Below, in pieces: positions 7,701-16,400 of a DNA stretch of 20,081 bases. The notes beneath the pieces are model-generated. The model was not told the DNA's origin. It searched no databases and was given only the letters and a program-made list of their open reading frames with translations. Every line of letters begins with the position of its first letter. The stretch's first letter is position 1. The position numbers and the translations under genes are program-made. The DNA is from a virus: the IMG/VR virus record IMGVR_UViG_3300006735_000351, positions 1 through 20,081 of that record; one strand, given 5' to 3'.

Positions 7701-9409
7701 TGCTTACCTCCGGTACAAACCATTAAAGCTCTATTAGTATCATTGGCATTGTAATCCACGTCGATAACTAACTGATCTGCAGAGCATATATATGCTGTAT
7801 ATGAATCATTAGGAAAAATCAAAGCATCCCCGCCAATGCATACATCACTAGAAAATCTTCCACACTGTGCGTAAAGAAAGCCGTCAGTGCAAATACTACC
7901 ACATGCTTCAATTGTACCGCATGCGCTTATGTTACCTTTTACAGTTAGCCTCTCGTTTGGTGTTGTAGTAGCAATACCTAAACAACCACTACTATCTAAC
8001 CTCATTTTTGAAGAGGCATTCTGTGTAAAATCTGTAAATGAACTGCTATTATTAACTCTTAAACCACCGGCAACAGCTGCAATATAATGACCACCAACAC
8101 ATACATAAGCTTCACCCCACCCGGAAGATTGAACTACAGCATCTGCGCCTGGATGCCCAGCTCCATCATCTGCTTGTGATACACATATCTTTGTTACACC
8201 ACCACTGTATCCAGCTCCACTTACATGTAAGGTTGCAGTCGTTGGATCTGTACCAATACCAACCGCAGCAGTGCACCCTCTGGTAGGCGAAGCGGATATT
8301 GCCATACCGAATGCTTTAGATGTACCTATTTGTACACATCCACGACAACCACTAGTAATGCACACTTCTCCAACATTAGAACACCATTGCGCATCTAGTT
8401 TGGTTGCTATTAAACAGCTCTTTGCTCTTACTTGATGACCGTAAACCTGACAACAAGTAGTACAAATATTACCTCTTTCTGTACAAATATGACCAAGAGC
8501 GCTTATCCTGCCTGCAACAGTAAATTTTTCATTAGGTGTTGTTGTACTTACACCAACACTAGCACCTACTAAGCTTAATATATCACTACCACCAGCACGT
8601 AGATCCATTCTATCAGAGTCATGATAATATCTTACGTATCCTTGATTAGCGCTTCCAGTGTCCCCGAAAGCTAAATACTGATAACTGCTTGTGGGTCCAG
8701 AAATTTGAATACCAGCATTGGTATTGTTTTCTATTATTAGATCATCGTGATTACTATTAGTGCATATAGCTGCGCCTGCATCTGCAGTATATATATGCGC
8801 TGTACCTAAGGGTCTATTAGTACCTATACCTACCTTACCGGAAAAATAATTAGCTTTGTTAGTGTGGGAATGAGCACTAAGACCGCCACAAGCGCTTATG
8901 TTACCAGCTACGGTAAGTCTTTGACCAGGAGATGTAGTACTTATACCAACACATCCATTAGCATTAGTAGTTAATCTTTCAGATCCGTCTGTAACTATAC
9001 TTAATCTTGTATTTCCTCCTTGAAACGCTTTATATCCATAATAGTTACCTCCAGCAGTGTATAAATCGTGAAATATAAAACCATCATGATTCCCGTCAGT
9101 ACCAGCAAAAACTCCACAATCTTTAGCTACTATATTACCAGCTACTTCTAATCTTTCTGAAGGATTCGTACATCCTATACCAACATTGCCTCCATTTTCA
9201 ATATAGAAAGCTGATGTACCATCATCTTGAAAGTCTACTACTGGTTGCGCCCCAGTTTGATTTGCGAGAATAGCCGGACCTGTACCTGAATTTCGAACTT
9301 CAATAGCAGATGTTGTACATATTTTTGTATCAATACATGTTACTGTACCACGTACAGATAAATTACCTGTCATGGTAGTATTACCTGTCATAGTTGTATC
9401 GCCTGTCAT
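1766..9409 (-). CDS. Giant modular fiber protein with YadA-head-like repeat shaft
   Basis: This is a 2547-residue fiber-like virion protein, probably a trimeric host-recognition fiber (inference). Order of parts: residues 1-20 are TGDTTM/TGNTTM repeats. Up to about 1138 come paralogous modules of the type NVGIGT-P-E-LTV-GN-SACG-LSA separated by beta-rich inserts. Residues about 1139-2233 are about 64 tandem 17-residue repeats with consensus (V/I/L)G-x-x-A-L-x-x-N-T-T-G-x-x-N-T-A, like the left-handed beta-roll of YadA heads. A DDLQICHDGSNGYI module follows, then an extreme Cys-rich stretch (about 2334-2417). The C-terminal 130 residues form a distinct domain (FDIVHPLPELSASKRLSHSF, NIYSGVVELTAGKATVNI, SWMVLGERHDPHMYD). 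I recall relatives of that domain ending fibers of marine phages and proteins of large DNA viruses. It is probably the tip or a trimerisation domain. The start is an ATG overlapping the stop of the 355-residue frame, with AGGTGA seven bases upstream. That start may be an artefact: the two frames read as one gene broken by a one-base deletion. Confidence 0.85.
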   Translation of the reverse strand: MTGDTTMTGNTTMTGNLSVRGTVTCIDTKICTTSAIEVRNSGTGPAILANQTGAQPVVDFQDDGTSAFYIENGGNVGIGCTNPSERLEVAGNIVAKDCGVFAGTDGNHDGFIFHDLYTAGGNYYGYKAFQGGNTRLSIVTDGSERLTTNANGCVGISTTSPGQRLTVAGNISACGGLSAHSHTNKANYFSGKVGIGTNRPLGTAHIYTADAGAAICTNSNHDDLIIENNTNAGIQISGPTSSYQYLAFGDTGSANQGYVRYYHDSDRMDLRAGGSDILSLVGASVGVSTTTPNEKFTVAGRISALGHICTERGNICTTCCQVYGHQVRAKSCLIATKLDAQWCSNVGEVCITSGCRGCVQIGTSKAFGMAISASPTRGCTAAVGIGTDPTTATLHVSGAGYSGGVTKICVSQADDGAGHPGADAVVQSSGWGEAYVCVGGHYIAAVAGGLRVNNSSSFTDFTQNASSKMRLDSSGCLGIATTTPNERLTVKGNISACGTIEACGSICTDGFLYAQCGRFSSDVCIGGDALIFPNDSYTAYICSADQLVIDVDYNANDTNRALMVCTGGKQRVRIINHGLSSSGGLSATGSYGAVNYFAGNVGIGTNAPDYTLDVAGNIGVDQYIYHNGDANTYINFTDDDINIQAGGVNFIDLTQDTVSEITFNEEGANVDFRVEGDTEANLLFTDASTDRVGIGTNAPDYALDVAGSIGMNQYLYHNGDGDTYLRYDTNLVNLVAGGKSALKYDASSSKIVLNNTNADVDVHIMADDGNEILATDAANNRVGINTTTPNEALTVKGNLSACGTLSATDILIKNDICVYDDLIVGTGGGGSITVCGAEAKIQLCDTTDTDDMFMTFDNGGTSYACLGYLGNADFDICTANRDIGLLPGTANVGIGTTSPDNKLDVEASDNSTSDTTGVKITNCSSTTNSNAGILFQNYDNNGAWIRSIRTGSANGKLSFGTNSGAGIAESNISQRMVIDHNGCVGINTNIPNETLTVVGDISATQCFRFPCGLYLKDGTSSSFQVTNPNGYLQIGPQNGSWAHFVTDRARYYFNQCLVINGGVVQSYDEDMVIAGNYTGTACDVIIKTNSTDRIHVQADGKVGIGVAVPNQKLTVCGSLSSHSKCGGYCSDNKTFNTKIGSDALLDITSGSKNTALGYQASTNATIGTQNVTIGYNAALAHTEGEYNVVIGSQAHMCNTTCDNNTAVGYLAGLKNTANSNSFFGAYAAACNTSGVYNTAIGYASQNYGNTGGGNTSVGYTALYINNAGGAHNTALGSFAMLCNTSGSCNIAVGTCSLCSNTTSCDNVAVGFRANCSTTTGSKNVGVGSQPLICNVDGAKNVAVGYQSMYYNVSGSNNVAIGCRALMMAPGVVRDIAGSCNNIGIGEMAAQNLATGNNNIGIGYKATMGCCDGICGNHNIGIGCIANQCLTTGTSNIAIGNNAGGATTTGNYSISIGSCAGSGVQTVGCNISLGICAGMSHTCGCNNTALGMQALNANTTGNYNTAIGIEALKCNTGGHSNIGIGFRNLRNNTGGGYNTALGFCALNANTCGDWNIAIGQNSLKDNTTGKSNIAQGYYAMCNNCTGCYNIALGHQALFEVECTNNNIGIGFYAGLDITGSDNVVIGVQAMQESSSGSCNVAIGTCAGHNTTATGSVHIGHQAGYTNTTGVNVGVGLQALYANTDGTNNVAVGVQALLNNCTGYQNTAIGHAALQCNTTGLRNTGVGCGALTLNTTGDCNVALGCQAGYSNQTGNSNVAIGSKALYSSTVGDLLAVGSCAATANTTGVRNTAVGNKALQSNVCNNDNTALGICALNASTSNSNTAIGSRALQFASSGDGNNTAVGYAALYCNTTNAYNVAVGSNALYQSTGAQNTALGYAASYQTTDGTCNVAVGAFSLYCNTGGDYNVAVGRTALRNNTCDLNVGIGYAAGYSGATADEIVAVGGQSLFTNITGDGQTALGYRALYESNAPCNTAVGACALNQNMTGKSNTAVGYRALCCNCTTNENTAVGSYAMSRQTGFRNVGIGYGAGCTTSGHCNIFIGWETGRFVCGACRITAIGYQAVGGSGCKTGGNMVAVGYAALCNNTTGTGGTAVGYQTLEKNTTGSHNVGLGQTALFNNTCGGCNVGLGLNAGSSNVSGNCNVYIGSCTGANSSTGSCNTAVGSVALRYNQDGGCNVAIGLAAGAFENNGSSCICSPDCNTYLGACTRSAATGATNETVIGYCACGCGNNTVSIGNCNLGVVYINGDLNLKDSNCLRIGDDDDLQICHDGSNGYIVNGTADLYICSTGDDVVVQGADDVDIKVQGGEMAAKFTGNGSVDLYHNNSKKFVTTSGGSCTTGTHCATTCLRSPAVCGTTSVCGGTACFSCAGIGTSASSCACLTIGGAGACGCGCGTPSIIACYGVNICGTLSKSSGCFDIVHPLPELSASKRLSHSFVEAPQADNIYSGVVELTAGKATVNIDNKHGMTSGTLTALNRCFRTFTTNETNWDPVRGSVSGNLLTVESCVADSTATVSWMVLGERHDPHMYDNPTTDEDGRVRVEYDKPEE
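2160..2410 (-). other. Cysteine-dense segment before the fiber tip domain
   Basis: About 80 residues of the 2547-residue fiber (roughly residues 2334-2417) contain 15 cysteines by hand count, about one in five. Short runs include FSCAGIG, SSCACLTIGG and GACGCGCGTP. It lies between the DLQICHDG module and the C-terminal tip domain. Spacing is irregular, and there is no repeated CxxC pattern of the zinc-ribbon type. A covalently cross-linked collar or a metal-binding neck are possible readings; neither is shown by the sequence. Confidence 0.6.
2711..5995 (-). repeat. About 64 tandem 51-bp (17-residue) coding repeats
   Basis: A continuous in-frame array inside the 2547-residue fiber. Each unit is about 17 residues with consensus (V/I/L)G-x-x-A-L-x-x-N-T-T-G-x-x-N-(T/V/I)-(A/G). 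Examples are VGYRALCCNCTTNENTA and IGIEALKCNTGGHSNIG. A hand parse gives about 64 units, most 16-17 residues, with a few longer (for example those with MMAPGVVRDIAGSCN and ENNGSSCICSPDCN). Units are well diverged at DNA level. The pattern matches the YadA-head / trimeric beta-roll family, in which each unit makes one turn of a left-handed parallel beta-roll with hydrophobic G-(V/I) strands inside. By hand count there are about 65-70 cysteines in the array, at the x positions and the positions flanking N-T-T-G. Confidence 0.9.
7060..7605 (-). repeat. Two tandem LDVAG-YHNGD modules, homologous to modules in the neighbouring fiber
   Basis: Two successive units of about 90 residues begin GTNAPDYTLDVAGNIGV and GTNAPDYALDVAGSIGM and continue with YHNGD, DDINIQAGGVNFIDL and ITFNEEGANVDFRVEG. 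The 2610-residue fiber has closely similar units at about 16370-16640 and 16975-17240. Plus-strand runs near 7459 and 17108 are identical for more than 20 bases. The units therefore arose by duplication and exchange between the two genes. Confidence 0.75.
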
Positions 9410-9430
9410 GGTGGTATCACCTGTAACGTC
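9406..9430 (-). other. ATGA junction / probable one-base deletion splitting a fiber gene
   Basis: The 355-residue frame ends GDKTLQVIPP-stop, and its TGA (9406-9408) overlaps the ATG (9407-9409) of the 2547-residue frame. In the downstream frame the coding sequence continues upstream of the ATG as TGDTTM, in phase with the following TGDTTM and TGNTTM repeats. Adding one T in the TT at about 9425-9426 (minus-strand ACG-TT-ACA) would restore GDKTF-TGDTTM-TGDTTM, a continuous fiber motif. This points to a recent single-base deletion, a sequencing or assembly error, or a -1 frameshift. No classical X-XXY-YYZ slippery heptamer is present. AGGTGA (9417-9422) stands seven bases before the ATG and could allow coupled reinitiation. 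Confidence 0.75.
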
Positions 9431-10473
9431 TTATCACCAGCAATTGATTGTGTACCGGTTGTACGTACAACTGTAGAGTTAACAGCTATGGTACCAGACG
9501 AAGTTATTGTACCTCCATCTAAACCGTCGCCAGCTGTAATGCTTGTTACTGTTCCTTCACAATCGTTACCAACAGTACAAAATATAGTATTTAAATCACG
9601 ACCAGCAGAAACAATACCATTACGGGTATTACAAGCACTTAACCCACCGGTAACACATACGCCTGAATTAGTTGTCTCGAACTTCTTAGCGTCATTAAAT
9701 CTAAGCTCCACCCTCCCATCTGGGACATACATTAATCCCTTATTGGCATTATGCCCTATAACGACTGAATCATTACTGTTATTTCTAATGAATAGATCAC
9801 CAGTAGAATTATCTATATAAGAATTTTCGCCGGAGGAACAGTGGTATATTTGTAAATCGTTACCGGTTCCAAACATTGCTTTAACGTTGTCTGAATGCTT
9901 TACTGCATCTGCAGATTCATCAGCCTGAAAATAACCACCATTATCCATGGATACTAGTAAGTCACCATTGTCAATATGAAGAGCGTATCCAGGTCTGTTT
10001 GTACCAATACCTACGTTACCTGAAAAATAATTAGCTTGGTTAACATGAGAATGAGCGCTAAGACCTCCGCATGCGCTAACATTACCAGATACTGTTAATT
10101 TTTGTGCTGCTTCATCGTTACCGATACCAACTTCTCCAGAACTTCTTATACGTACCTTTTCACCGCCGTTAGTACGAAGCGCCATATAATCATACTGATG
10201 GTTATATATAACAGCTCCGGAAAACAACGAGGAAGCATCAGCAAAATATAATATACTATTATTTGTAGTACTAGAAGATTTTAAATATATGTAAGAACTA
10301 CCGCTAGAAGATTCAAATCTTGGACCATCAGAGCCGGTAAAACAAACATGAAGAGGTGTAACAGGTCTATTTACACCAATACCAACACTACAAGCAAAGT
10401 AATTATTTACTAGCGTTGAGCTGAGGCCACGTTGCGCGCTTATACCTCCTGTTGATGTTATTTTTATTGACAT
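9406..10473 (-). CDS. Fiber protein N-terminal segment (probably 5' part of the giant fiber gene)
   Basis: A 355-residue modular fiber segment beginning MSIKITSTGGISAQRGLSST. Visible parts: YFACSVGIGVNRP (about 25-37), a beta-rich insert, GEVGIGNDEAAQKLTVSGN (about 114-132), SACGGLSAHSHVNQANYFSG followed by VGIGTNRPGYALHIDNGD, a DLQIYHCSSGENSYIDN module (about 211-227), VELRFNDAKKFETTNSGV, and CNTRNGIVSAGRDLNTIF leading to GTVTSITAGDGLDGGTITSS and SIAGDKTL. It lacks any C-terminal tip or chaperone-like domain, which a free-standing fiber would need. Its last residues before the stop (QVIPP) break the expected GDKTF-TGD motif. It is best read as the N-terminal part of one protein of about 2,900 residues with the following frame. 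The alternative is two separate polypeptides made by coupled translation. The ATG lies 17 bases from the stop of the 2610-residue gene, with ATTAAATAT in between and no clear Shine-Dalgarno. Confidence 0.8.
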   Translation of the reverse strand: MSIKITSTGGISAQRGLSSTLVNNYFACSVGIGVNRPVTPLHVCFTGSDGPRFESSSGSSYIYLKSSSTTNNSILYFADASSLFSGAVIYNHQYDYMALRTNGGEKVRIRSSGEVGIGNDEAAQKLTVSGNVSACGGLSAHSHVNQANYFSGNVGIGTNRPGYALHIDNGDLLVSMDNGGYFQADESADAVKHSDNVKAMFGTGNDLQIYHCSSGENSYIDNSTGDLFIRNNSNDSVVIGHNANKGLMYVPDGRVELRFNDAKKFETTNSGVCVTGGLSACNTRNGIVSAGRDLNTIFCTVGNDCEGTVTSITAGDGLDGGTITSSGTIAVNSTVVRTTGTQSIAGDKTLQVIPP

Positions 10474-10483
10474 TTTATATATA

Positions 10484-10491
10484 TATTTAAT
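10484..10491 (-). promoter_or_regulatory. Late-promoter-like motif ATTAAATA before the 355-residue frame
   Basis: ATTAAATAT ends nine bases before the ATG at 10473 and overlaps the TAA stop of the 2610-residue gene. The same nine bases precede the mini-fiber gene at 19070. It resembles the T4 late octamer TATAAATA with two mismatches. It sits in a 17-base run of pure A/T, so chance similarity is possible. Confidence 0.3.
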
Positions 10492-13400
10492 TACATTTTG
10501 CGAATCATCGCCTTAACTAAGTGTGAATTTCCTGCACCAGCTTCCATAGATTGCGCTATAACAGAACCATAAATAGGCTCACACGTTTTTCTACCGTGTC
10601 CGGGTTTATTGGATGTAGTTATATAATCACCAATCTTTATGTCTCCAGTAACTAGAACAGGCTCAGCACCTAGAACTATTGGTTGACACACACCATTTTG
10701 CGTTACTCCAAATACTTTTTTATCATTTTCTTTTGTTGACTGTATTAAGTCACCACATTCACCTATAACAACTAATGTACCAGTTGGGTAGCAAGCTAAT
10801 GTATCATTAGCAGCTTTTTGCTCAAAATAACCACCAGCTATAACACAAGCAAAATAACCATTACCAGAAGCACTTACGCTGCCTCCTACTGTAAGTCTTT
10901 CATTTGGTGTGAGAACACAGCCTGTATTATCGTTGCCTATACCAACAAAACCGCATGCACAACTATCAGTACCTATAGTCATTCTAGGTGTTGTACCAGA
11001 TACATCTATCTTGATATTACAATCACCTATAACTAGATTGTCAGAACTATCCATCTTAACCGCATCAATTACACCGCCACCGGCAGTTTCTGTTTGATAT
11101 CTTCGGTTATTATCAATTCTTATATCTCCTCCGGCTACATGTAGTAGTGACTGTGGAGCGCATGTACCAATACCAACACATCCAGTTGCGTCGATACGCA
11201 TTTTTTCATTAGAATCACCGACATTAGGTGTTTGAAATCTTATTGTAGTAGCACCTACTGCAAAATTTGTAGAGCCAGCATTAATCTCCATTCGAGATGT
11301 CCGGCCTGCAGAAGCACCTGACCCCCAAGCATTTATCCAAGCACTATATTCTGAATTTTGTAGTTCAATAGTTGGACCCGTGGTATCATATTTTTGAATA
11401 TGTAAATTATAGGCTGGTCTATTTGTACCAATACCAACTTTACAAGCAAAGTAATTATTCATTTGCGTAGCACTAAGACCACCGCAAGCGCTTAAGTTAC
11501 CTTTAACTGTTAACTGCGTACAGCTTTGACAAGCTATACTGTTACCAATTGTATCTGTATCAGACCAAACTGGTAAGAAGTTAGCTGTACCAGAACCATC
11601 AACATTACCGGATGATGTTGCGAAGATGTCTGCTAGATCACGACCAGCTGAAACAAAACCATTATGTGTAGAACTTGCAGAAACACCACGAGTTACAGAT
11701 GCACCTCGTGTAACTGTAAGCTTACGTACGCTAGCATCACCATCAACATTTAAATCATTTGTAACACATTGACTACCGCATGTTGTTGTTCCTGTACTTG
11801 TTGTCTCAAGTCTTATAGTACCGCCCTGCGATAGTTCTACTTTCTCTCCGCTGCCTCCTTTAGCAGCTATCATAGTACGAGCACTGTTAGAGTCCTGTAT
11901 AAAGACACTAGCATTGTTTGTTGTTACATACAAATCACCTGTACCATTTTCAGAAATATAAGAGTTAGCTCCGTCGTGTTGTAGTTGTAAATCATTACCG
12001 TTACCTAGCTTAATTATACCGGCATCCGGTAAAAGGAGGCAGCCAGTAGCGCTTATGTTACCCGATACTGTAAGTTTCTGGTTTGGTGCTGTATTACCGA
12101 TACCAACACAACCTCCACCATCGATGGTCATTTTTCTACCGGCTGATACACCGAACGCCATCTTGTTCTCGGAATGCCTATATTGTACATAACCGACATA
12201 TGAACCGGTCCCCGACGTTGCATCAGCAAAATATAAATTAGCATTGTTATTATCTTCAGCAAAGATTGTTATACCTTGTCCTCCTGACCCACTACCAACA
12301 ACTAGTGAGTTACCATCGCTACCAAAAGTGCCCGGTCTATTATTACCAATACCTACACTACAAGCAAAATAACTCGGCATTTGTGTAGCACTAAGACCAC
12401 CACAAGCGCTTATGTTACCAGCTACAGTAAGTTTTTCTCCTGGTGCGGTTGTACCTATACCAACATTACCATCATTACTTCCTGTACCACCACGGATTGT
12501 CATCGCAACATTATCCGCTGGCGCAAATTGAATTAAGTTTAAGTCAGTTGAACTTTGATATTGCGTAGATAAAACAAGGGAGTTTTGAGCAGTTTGGTCG
12601 AATACAATTTTAGCTGTTTGTGTACCACCATCAGCATCTTCAAGAAGTATCTGTGTTGGATCCCCGGAAGCATCTTTAATGTGTAAATCAGCAGCGGGTC
12701 TATTAGTACCAATACCAACCTTACAAGCGAAGTAACCAACACCTTTAGTAGCGCTAAGACCACCACAAGCACTTATGTTACCTCCAACAGTTAATCTCTG
12801 TCCTGGATTCCCTCCTTTAATACCAACATTACCATCGCTATTAATCCGCATCCTCTCAGAACCACATGTATAAAATCTATGTAATGTTCTATCTATTTTA
12901 TATGCATCTAACGTATCAACTACAAATTTAAAATCACCACCCCATGAACTGTTTCTACCAACATTAAATTCGAATTCACCAGAAGATGGAGTTTGTTTTA
13001 TACAAGCATCAAATGTTGACCCGGAGTTAGCTTTCCACTCTATACCATAAGCAGTGTTACAGTTGTTTGCTAGTGTTATAACTGGATCATCGTCTAAAAT
13101 AAATAATTTACTAGTAGGTCTACATGTACCAATACCAACATTGCAAGCAAAGTAACTATTCATTTGGGTAGCGCTAAGACCACCACAAGCACTTAAGTTA
13201 CCTTTAACTGTTAATAAGCAAGCATTAGGTTGACAAACTATACTGTTACCAATTGTATCTGTATCAGACCAAACTGGTAAGAAACAAGCTGTACCAGAGC
13301 CATCAACGTTACCTGAGCTTGTTGCAAATATATCTGCTAAGTCTCTACCAGCTGAAACAAAACCATTGCGTGTGTTACAGGCGCTTAAACCTCCTACAAT

Positions 13401-16400
13401 GTCTACACCCGATGCATCTGTACGAAAACGCGTTATGTTATTGTGATACAAATTAACAGCCCCGTCCTCAAAGGCAGTCATCATTGTCTCGCCATTGTTT
13501 GCTGATTTTAATCTATACGCATTTGTACTAACTATTAAATCACCTGTCCCGCTTTCGTCTCGAATGTAAGAATTAGAACCATCATGATATAATTTTAAAT
13601 CTTGTGAATTACCTAATGTTATACAAGTACTATCAGGTACACGTATTGCATCTGATGCACTAAGAACCCCGCAAGCGCTTATGTTACCAACAACAGTAAG
13701 CTTTTCATTGGGGACCTCAGTGCCGATGCCGAGTTTGCCATCAGCTTGAAGGTTTAAAACTGTGCCTGCTGAATTCTTAGCTTTTAAAATGTCTCGACTA
13801 TCTGAAGCTGTGGCAGTTTCCAAAAGCAAAACACTTCCAGTAGATACCGTTCTTATTCTAGCGGTTGGGGTAACACTGCTGTTAGAACCTTCAATACAAA
13901 AAGTCTGTTGATCTACGCTAGAGTAAATATCGAGACTGGTCTCTGGTTTATTTGTCCCTATACCAACCTTACAAGCAAAATAACCAACACCTTTGGTAGC
14001 ACTAAGACCACCGCAAGCGCTTATGTTACCGGTAACAGTAACCCCGGTATTAGTTGTCTCTAATTTTTTATTACCACCGTTATAATAAAGTTCTACCGCT
14101 CCACCACCTTTAGCTGTAATACCAGATGCACCATTTCCTGGTTGGATATATACATCATCTATTGCCCTAACAAATATATCGTCACCAGTATTAACTGTGC
14201 GTAAGATTAAATCACCAGCTCTATTATCAATATAAGAATCAGTACCATTATGATATAATTGTAAATCTTGAATATTACCTAGTGTTATTTTACTATCATC
14301 GGGTACTCGAATCGCATCTGCTGCACTAAGAACCCCACAAGCACTTATGTTACCTGCTACAGTAAGTTTTTCATTAGGTGTTATATTGCCAATACCAACA
14401 CATCCAGTTGCGTCAAAAACAATCTTATTTGCAGCTGTAGACGTTGCATTAGGTCTAAACTCCAAAGTATCATCAGACTTACTTTCTAACCAATATCTAT
14501 TAGACCCATCTCTAAATTGAATATAAGCTGAATAGCTGTCATTCGCCATGATTTGAGTAAACGCATGATTATCTGTAGATTGAATTCGTAGACCATCATT
14601 GCCGGCAAAACACATATGCGCTTTCTTTTGAGGTCTATTTGTACCAATACCTACACTACAAGCAAGGTAACTATTCATCTGTGTAGCGCTAAGACCACCG
14701 CACGCGCTTAAGTTACCTGCTACATCTAACTGCGTACTACTCTGACAAGCTATACTGTTGCAAATTGTATCTGTATCAGACCAAACTGGTAAGAAGTTAG
14801 CGGTTCCAGATCCATCAACGTTACCTGAACTTGTTGCAAATATATCTGCTAAGTCGCGACCGCCTGATATAAATCCTCCATAAGAACTATTACAAACAGC
14901 AACATGCTCTCCAAGACCAGCGCTAAGACTACCAAGAGCGCTTATGTTACCAGCAACAGTTAGTTTTTGATTTGGTGTAGTTGTACCTATACCAACGTTA
15001 CCGTCTTTGTCTATACGAACAGCTCCTGATGTTGTCCCACCAGATTTTACATTAAATGATAATGCGTTGTTGTTGTTATCAATGAATTGAGAGCTTATCG
15101 CATCATATTGATTAGTAGCTCCGTAAGTTCTAAAACCAAAACTTCCATCTTTTGGTGCTAGAATATCTTTGTTCGCTATAATTGAATTATCTATTCCTTT
15201 GATAGTGTGTCCAACACCTAAATCTAGTAGACCTAGTAGATTTATCTTATCAACATGATAACTACCCGCGCCGTCAGCTACTTTGAAAGTAGTGCCATCA
15301 TTATAAATAACACTATCATATGTACCAGCACTATCTTTTAAGCCTATCTTTCCTCCATTACCCAACTCTAATTTTTCAGAAGGTCTATTTGTACCAATAC
15401 CGACTTTACAAGCAAAATAACCAACACCTTTAGTAGCGCTAAGACCACCGCATGCACTAACATTACCAGCAACAGTAAGCTTTTCATTTGGCGTTGTTGT
15501 ACCGATTCCAACTTTACCAGATGAAGGCATTAACACATCATATGTTAACTGATTAACTCTGAATAGATCAGTACCGTTTCCAGCCTCTACTCTCAATCCA
15601 TCGTAGTTACCACTAGCACCACCGCCACAAATTACAAGTAGATCTCTATCAATTGTCTTAAGAGCTGATACTTGCAAGTATGATGTAGGCCAGTTTGTAT
15701 TAATTCCGACATTACAAGCAAAATAACTCGGCATTTGTGTAGCGCTAAGACCACCACAAGCACTTATGTTACCAGCTACAGTAAGTTTTTCACCAGGAAC
15801 CTCAGTACCGATGCCGACGTCGCCGTCTTTTACTACAAGCGATCCAACGGTATCACTTCCACCTCCTTGTAGATGGAGTGCTCCGCTTTTACTACCAATC
15901 CAAGCTGTGCCCCCGTTGTCTTTTAGTTCAATTTTTGCCAATTCGTCTGAACTCTCCAGACGAATACCAACATCAAAAATCCCTGAGTTGACATGAAATT
16001 TCCTTTCAGGTCTATTTGTACCTATACCTACATTACAAGCAAAATAACCAACACCTTTAGTAGCGCTAAGACCACCGCAAGCGCTTAAGTTACCTGCTAC
16101 ATCTAACTGTGTACTACTTTGACAAGCTATACTATTTTCAATAGTATTAGAATCAGAAAAAACAGGTAAATAATTAGCAGTACCAGAGCCGTCAATATTT
16201 CCGGATGATGTAGCAAATATATCTGCTAAGTCTCTACCGCCTGATATAAATCCACCGTAAGAACTATTACAAACAGCAACACGTTCTGCACTAAGAGTGC
16301 CTGTTGCGCTTATATTACCTGATACAGTTAGCTCTTCATTTGGTACTGATATACCGTTGATTCCCACTTTATTTGTATTTGCATCAGTCTTGAATAGCGG

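Noticed and set aside
9418-9432. Programmed -1 frameshift heptamer at the fiber junction
   Set aside because: The sequence at the shift (ACG-TTA-CAG) has no X-XXY-YYZ slippery site and no obvious downstream stem, so a lost base or coupled reinitiation is more likely, though not excluded.
3064-9820. Plus-strand open frames antisense to the fiber genes (for example 3064-3291, 4331-4624, 6077-6373, 9488-9820)
   Set aside because: Their Thr/Ser/Ile/Tyr-rich repetitive translations mirror the repeat codons of the real minus-strand genes. They have no ribosome-binding sites or recognisable domains.
12539-12772. 77-residue minus-strand frame within the 2610-residue gene
   Set aside because: It is an out-of-frame shadow of the fiber gene with a Leu/Val-rich composition caused by the frame shift.
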